Assembly: GCA_016744455.1 (NCBI GenBank)
Contig: JADGEI010000029.1
Span: 1-32,990 of the forward strand
Reading direction: 5' to 3'
Length of the DNA: 32,990 nucleotides
DNA from: Alcanivoracaceae bacterium
GTDB taxonomy: Bacteria; Pseudomonadota; Gammaproteobacteria; Xanthomonadales; Marinicellaceae
The number at the start of each line of letters is the position of its first letter. Positions within the stretch are counted from its first letter, which is position 1. Made by a program: the position numbers and the translations under genes. Shown one piece after another: positions 30,120 through 32,990 of the stretch. Below the pieces are notes generated by a model. That model had not been told where the DNA came from and made no database searches. It saw only the letters and a program-made list of their open reading frames with translations.

Positions 30120-32990
30120 TTACTTTCCAAAGGTATTCCCGCTTATCCCACGATTTGAAGAAGTCAAAACAAACCCTGCCCAATAATACGGATGTCGATA
30201 TCTTCGATACTTTCCTAGTGTTGCAAAGTTTTTCTTGGCTTGATTTAATGCTTTTGAAACATCACCACCCATATTTTTTAAATTTGTATAAAATTCTTTC
30301 ATAAATAAAGGGGTGGCTCTATCAGATATTGACCAGATTGTACCTATTACTGAATTAACTCCTTGAGACAACAGCCCCCGAGATAGGCTGTTAAAACCTT
30401 CTCCACTAATTTCTTTGCCAAGAGTCGTTTCACATCCACTAACGACAGCAAGGTTTGCTTTAAATGGCTGGTATAGGATTTCGCGCATTGCTAGTATGCC
30501 AGGTGCCTGTTTGTTATCAGCGCCAACAACTGATGTGGCAATGCCTACATTTTCTAAACTTTCATCGTTAAAAAAGCCATGCGTAGCAATATGAATAATA
30601 TTTGCATTACGGTTGTTTTTACTTAAGAAGTTTTCATTTGTCGCTTGTGCTCCACTTAATACGTTTATTGAGCTCTCAGGAAATATTTTAACAATATCCT
30701 CTGCTTCCTTGTTCGTATAGGGTAACGGTTCAAACTCCCATAGTTTATTGCTTTTTGTGAATTTATTTTTTAGCGATTGGTTATCCGTATTTTTCAAAAA
30801 TATTGGGTTCGCAAATACTGAAATAGTATCATCATTCTTAGCAATACTTTGTTTAGAAAAATAATCACTGGCTGAAAAAGTTCTTTCAATTTCGACTTGA
30901 GTAGCTAAAGGCAAGTATTCACCTTTGTTTTGGCTCACATTAATCGATGAAAATGGCATTAAGTTCACTATTCCATCAGGTATTATAATTATTTTTTTAT
31001 ATGAATTATCAAGAATTTTCTTATGCGGTAGTATTTGTTCATAAATACTCGATTCATTTATCAAATTACTAAAGCGTTTACTTTTAACAGAGTTAATTGC
31101 GCCTTTAACAATTTCATTTAGCTTGCTCGAATCAGATAGTTTTTTTATCTCATAATAATTTTTATCAATCACATAAACAAACGAATTATTATCACTAATA
31201 TAATAACGTAAAAACAATTCATCATCGGCTAGTTTTTCTTGCACTTGTTCAATAGGCAAATATTCCAATTCTATCTTGCCTACAGGTTGTTCACTTTTTT
31301 CATCTTTAGCCAAAAAAAGTTCTTTCGCTTCATCTGCTTGATTTTGTGTTTTTAAATCGTTAGATAATAAAGTTTGACGTTCCAAGTTTATATAGCTGTC
31401 TAATGCTTGTTGAAATTCATCTGATTTTTGTTTAATTAAATTATTGTTAGTATTTTGTCTTTTTTCACGAAGGTTAATAGCGTAATATTTTTCTAATAAA
31501 ATAAAGATACTATCAAAGTCATTTTGTAATTCAAGAACATCAACAAGTTTAGTAACAACGGATTTAGCTTGGTTAGTCCAATGAAGAGCAAGGTCCGAAA
31601 TATTGATTTTACTTCTTATTTTGCTAATGTAGTTTATTGTTTTCAAATTTAAAGCTTCTAATGAATCAATTTTTGATAGTATATATATCGTATTTATTTC
31701 AAATTTAAAAAACCTTAAACTGACTTCTATATTTAAATTCTCAATTACATCAGATTCCGCTAACATTACATCATATTTTTTTAACTCTTTTATATCATTA
31801 TTTTTAAAAGTTAATTCTGCCAATATTAAAATTGCTTCAAACTTCACTAATGAATCCACTTTAAAGTTCACTAATTCATCATGTAAAATTGATTCCAATT
31901 GAGTATTTGTAAGTACACTAAGAGAACTGTAGTTAAATTTAGCATTTGAAGTTATTATGAGCTTATATATTTCATTACGCGATAATTGATACTCACTCAT
32001 TGCAAAATAATCCTTGCTTAAATCTAAAATTGAATCTAAAAACAATTTAACATTTTGATTTTTGTAGTGTTCTAGGCTTTTTTTATGTTGGTTAACTGAC
32101 AACTTAAACTTTTTAAATGATCTATTAATATCACCCATAGTGTTTAAAGTTTTAACAACTTCATTGTTTGATTTGATTTCTTTGAATATGCTCAATGATA
32201 ACGACAAATACCGATACGCTCTTTTAAAGTCTCCTAATGCAATATAAGTCCGAGACAAGTTATGGTATATTCCCGCCTTACTAAATTGATGTATGTCAGT
32301 ATCTAAGTTTTTTAGGACATTACGATAGTTTTCAAGTGCTGCTACATAATCATTTTGAAATAAGTGATTAATTGCAATTTGATTATACATTAAATATAGA
32401 CCACTTGAGTAATTTGCACTTTTCAAGTTTTTTATAGCTAATTTTATTGTGACATTTGATATTTCATATTCACCATTTAGTGTATAAGCACTAGCCAATA
32501 GGTAAAGAACTTTTGATAATAGCAAATCTTCATTGCTATTTTTTAATATTTTATATGATTGGGCAATTTCTTTTATGCAGCCAGTCATGTTTTGATGATT
32601 ATAAAACGCACTTAAGCAATTCGCAAAACCAATTAGCGCTAATAATTCTTGCTGATATAAAGAGTTAATATCACTTGGGTTGTAATTAACTACATCCAAA
32701 GCCTCCAAAAAATTCTCTCCAGCTTTATTTAACTTGCTTTCATTAAGATACGCAAGCCCCATTAACCAATAATAGTTACGTTGCAAATGATTATTTTTAA
32801 TGCTAAATGAGTTGGTTTGGACTTTTAAAAACTCCAATAATTGATGGTATTCTTCAAGTTCATATAGTGACCATGCATAGATATTTGACAATTCAGAGTA
32901 GTTCATCTTGTACTGTGGGTATTTTAAAAACAAAGTTCTTAAACGATTTAGTATTTCTTTTTTTGAAACCTTATCTAACTCTAAATATAT
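30120..32990 (-). CDS. TPR-repeat CHAT-domain peptidase-like protein (5' end outside window)
   Basis: The frame is open to the right edge (the codons from 32990 read IYLELDKVSKKEILNRLRT), so the apparent start at TTG 32933 is not real and at least 956 residues are present. The N-terminal two thirds are helical TPR-like repeats (for example AGIYHNLSRTYIALGDFKRA). The C-terminal 300 residues are a CHAT caspase-fold domain with the dyad intact: His in HIATHGFF (codon 30579-30581) and Cys in VVSGCETTLG (codon 30432-30434). EGFNSLSRGLLSQGVNSVIG then YYWAGFVLTS end the fold. It is probably a cysteine peptidase. CHAT proteins serve in defence (for example gasdermin or Csx29 systems), but the common stand-alone TPR-CHAT type has no known target. 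No partner gene is visible on this side. Confidence 0.88.
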   Translation of the reverse strand: MYLELDKVSKKEILNRLRTLFLKYPQYKMNYSELSNIYAWSLYELEEYHQLLEFLKVQTNSFSIKNNHLQRNYYWLMGLAYLNESKLNKAGENFLEALDVVNYNPSDINSLYQQELLALIGFANCLSAFYNHQNMTGCIKEIAQSYKILKNSNEDLLLSKVLYLLASAYTLNGEYEISNVTIKLAIKNLKSANYSSGLYLMYNQIAINHLFQNDYVAALENYRNVLKNLDTDIHQFSKAGIYHNLSRTYIALGDFKRAYRYLSLSLSIFKEIKSNNEVVKTLNTMGDINRSFKKFKLSVNQHKKSLEHYKNQNVKLFLDSILDLSKDYFAMSEYQLSRNEIYKLIITSNAKFNYSSLSVLTNTQLESILHDELVNFKVDSLVKFEAILILAELTFKNNDIKELKKYDVMLAESDVIENLNIEVSLRFFKFEINTIYILSKIDSLEALNLKTINYISKIRSKINISDLALHWTNQAKSVVTKLVDVLELQNDFDSIFILLEKYYAINLREKRQNTNNNLIKQKSDEFQQALDSYINLERQTLLSNDLKTQNQADEAKELFLAKDEKSEQPVGKIELEYLPIEQVQEKLADDELFLRYYISDNNSFVYVIDKNYYEIKKLSDSSKLNEIVKGAINSVKSKRFSNLINESSIYEQILPHKKILDNSYKKIIIIPDGIVNLMPFSSINVSQNKGEYLPLATQVEIERTFSASDYFSKQSIAKNDDTISVFANPIFLKNTDNQSLKNKFTKSNKLWEFEPLPYTNKEAEDIVKIFPESSINVLSGAQATNENFLSKNNRNANIIHIATHGFFNDESLENVGIATSVVGADNKQAPGILAMREILYQPFKANLAVVSGCETTLGKEISGEGFNSLSRGLLSQGVNSVIGTIWSISDRATPLFMKEFYTNLKNMGGDVSKALNQAKKNFATLGKYRRYRHPYYWAGFVLTSSNRGISGNTFGK

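Noticed and set aside
30098-30304. Plus-strand frame of 68 codons opposite the CHAT 3' end
   Set aside because: It overlaps the terminator hairpin and the conserved CHAT C-terminus antisense; it has no ribosome binding site.
32931-32933. TTG at 32933 as the start of the CHAT protein
   Set aside because: The same frame stays open with TPR-like helical sequence to the window edge, so the gene is 5' truncated.
1-32990. CRISPR arrays, tRNA or rRNA genes, transposases, integrases
   Set aside because: No direct-repeat array, cloverleaf sequence, rRNA segment or transposase/integrase frame was seen on reading the window.

Overview
The window is about 33 kb of AT-rich, densely coded DNA from a free-living, probably marine or saline, gammaproteobacterium. 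That placement is inference: it rests on the sucAB-lpdA order, PpnN, DUF3301, the Na+-pumping decarboxylase OadGAB and a DUF1566 surface protein. The mix of a DUF1566 target, a TPR-CHAT protein and low GC reminds me of Marinicella-like bacteria, but no marker gene here proves it.

Region 1 (1-1999) is accessory. A secreted DUF1566 protein (592-1416) and an Avd-like four-helix-bundle protein (209-556), both on the minus strand, are the target and accessory genes of a diversity-generating retroelement (DGR). The last codons of the target carry the expected adenine-mutagenesis footprint. The template repeat and reverse transcriptase are not in the window. Two palindromic intergenic repeats and a frameshifted remnant of a DUF4143 ATPase lie around this pair.

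Region 2 (2000-5226, minus strand) is the oadGAB operon for the sodium-pumping oxaloacetate decarboxylase. Region 3 (5334-13902, plus strand) is a complete cyanophycin locus: isoaspartyl dipeptidase (iadA), cyanophycinase (cphB), a membrane diguanylate cyclase that overlaps cphB by one base, cyanophycin synthetase (cphA), and a CphA-like Mur ligase without an ATP-grasp domain. Together these would make cyanophycin, cut it to beta-Asp-Arg and split that to Asp and Arg. Aspartate could then pass through oxaloacetate to the divergent Na+ pump. A small conserved-looking gene of unknown role (13891-14199, minus) closes the region.

Region 4 (14459-19937) is the 2-oxoglutarate dehydrogenase operon sucA-sucB-lpdA with a clear terminator. 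Region 5 is a MASE1-sensor-PAS-PAS-GGDEF-EAL protein (20109-23594). Region 6 (minus) holds ppk2 with a small coiled-coil gene one base downstream, a well-formed FNR/ANR-type promoter before ppk2, a 371-base intergenic stretch, and ppnN. Region 7 (plus, 26876-29303) is a DUF3301 protein, an ABC exporter and a three-TM small protein. An orphan secreted protein (29595-30071) follows. A large TPR-CHAT protein (minus) runs off the right edge.

The most notable points are the DGR target with an unlinked template and RT, the cyanophycin operon with an embedded c-di-GMP synthase and a second Mur-ligase paralogue, the Glu-for-Lys change at the IadA metal-bridging position, and the FNR-type box placed exactly at -41.5 of a TATAAT promoter for ppk2.
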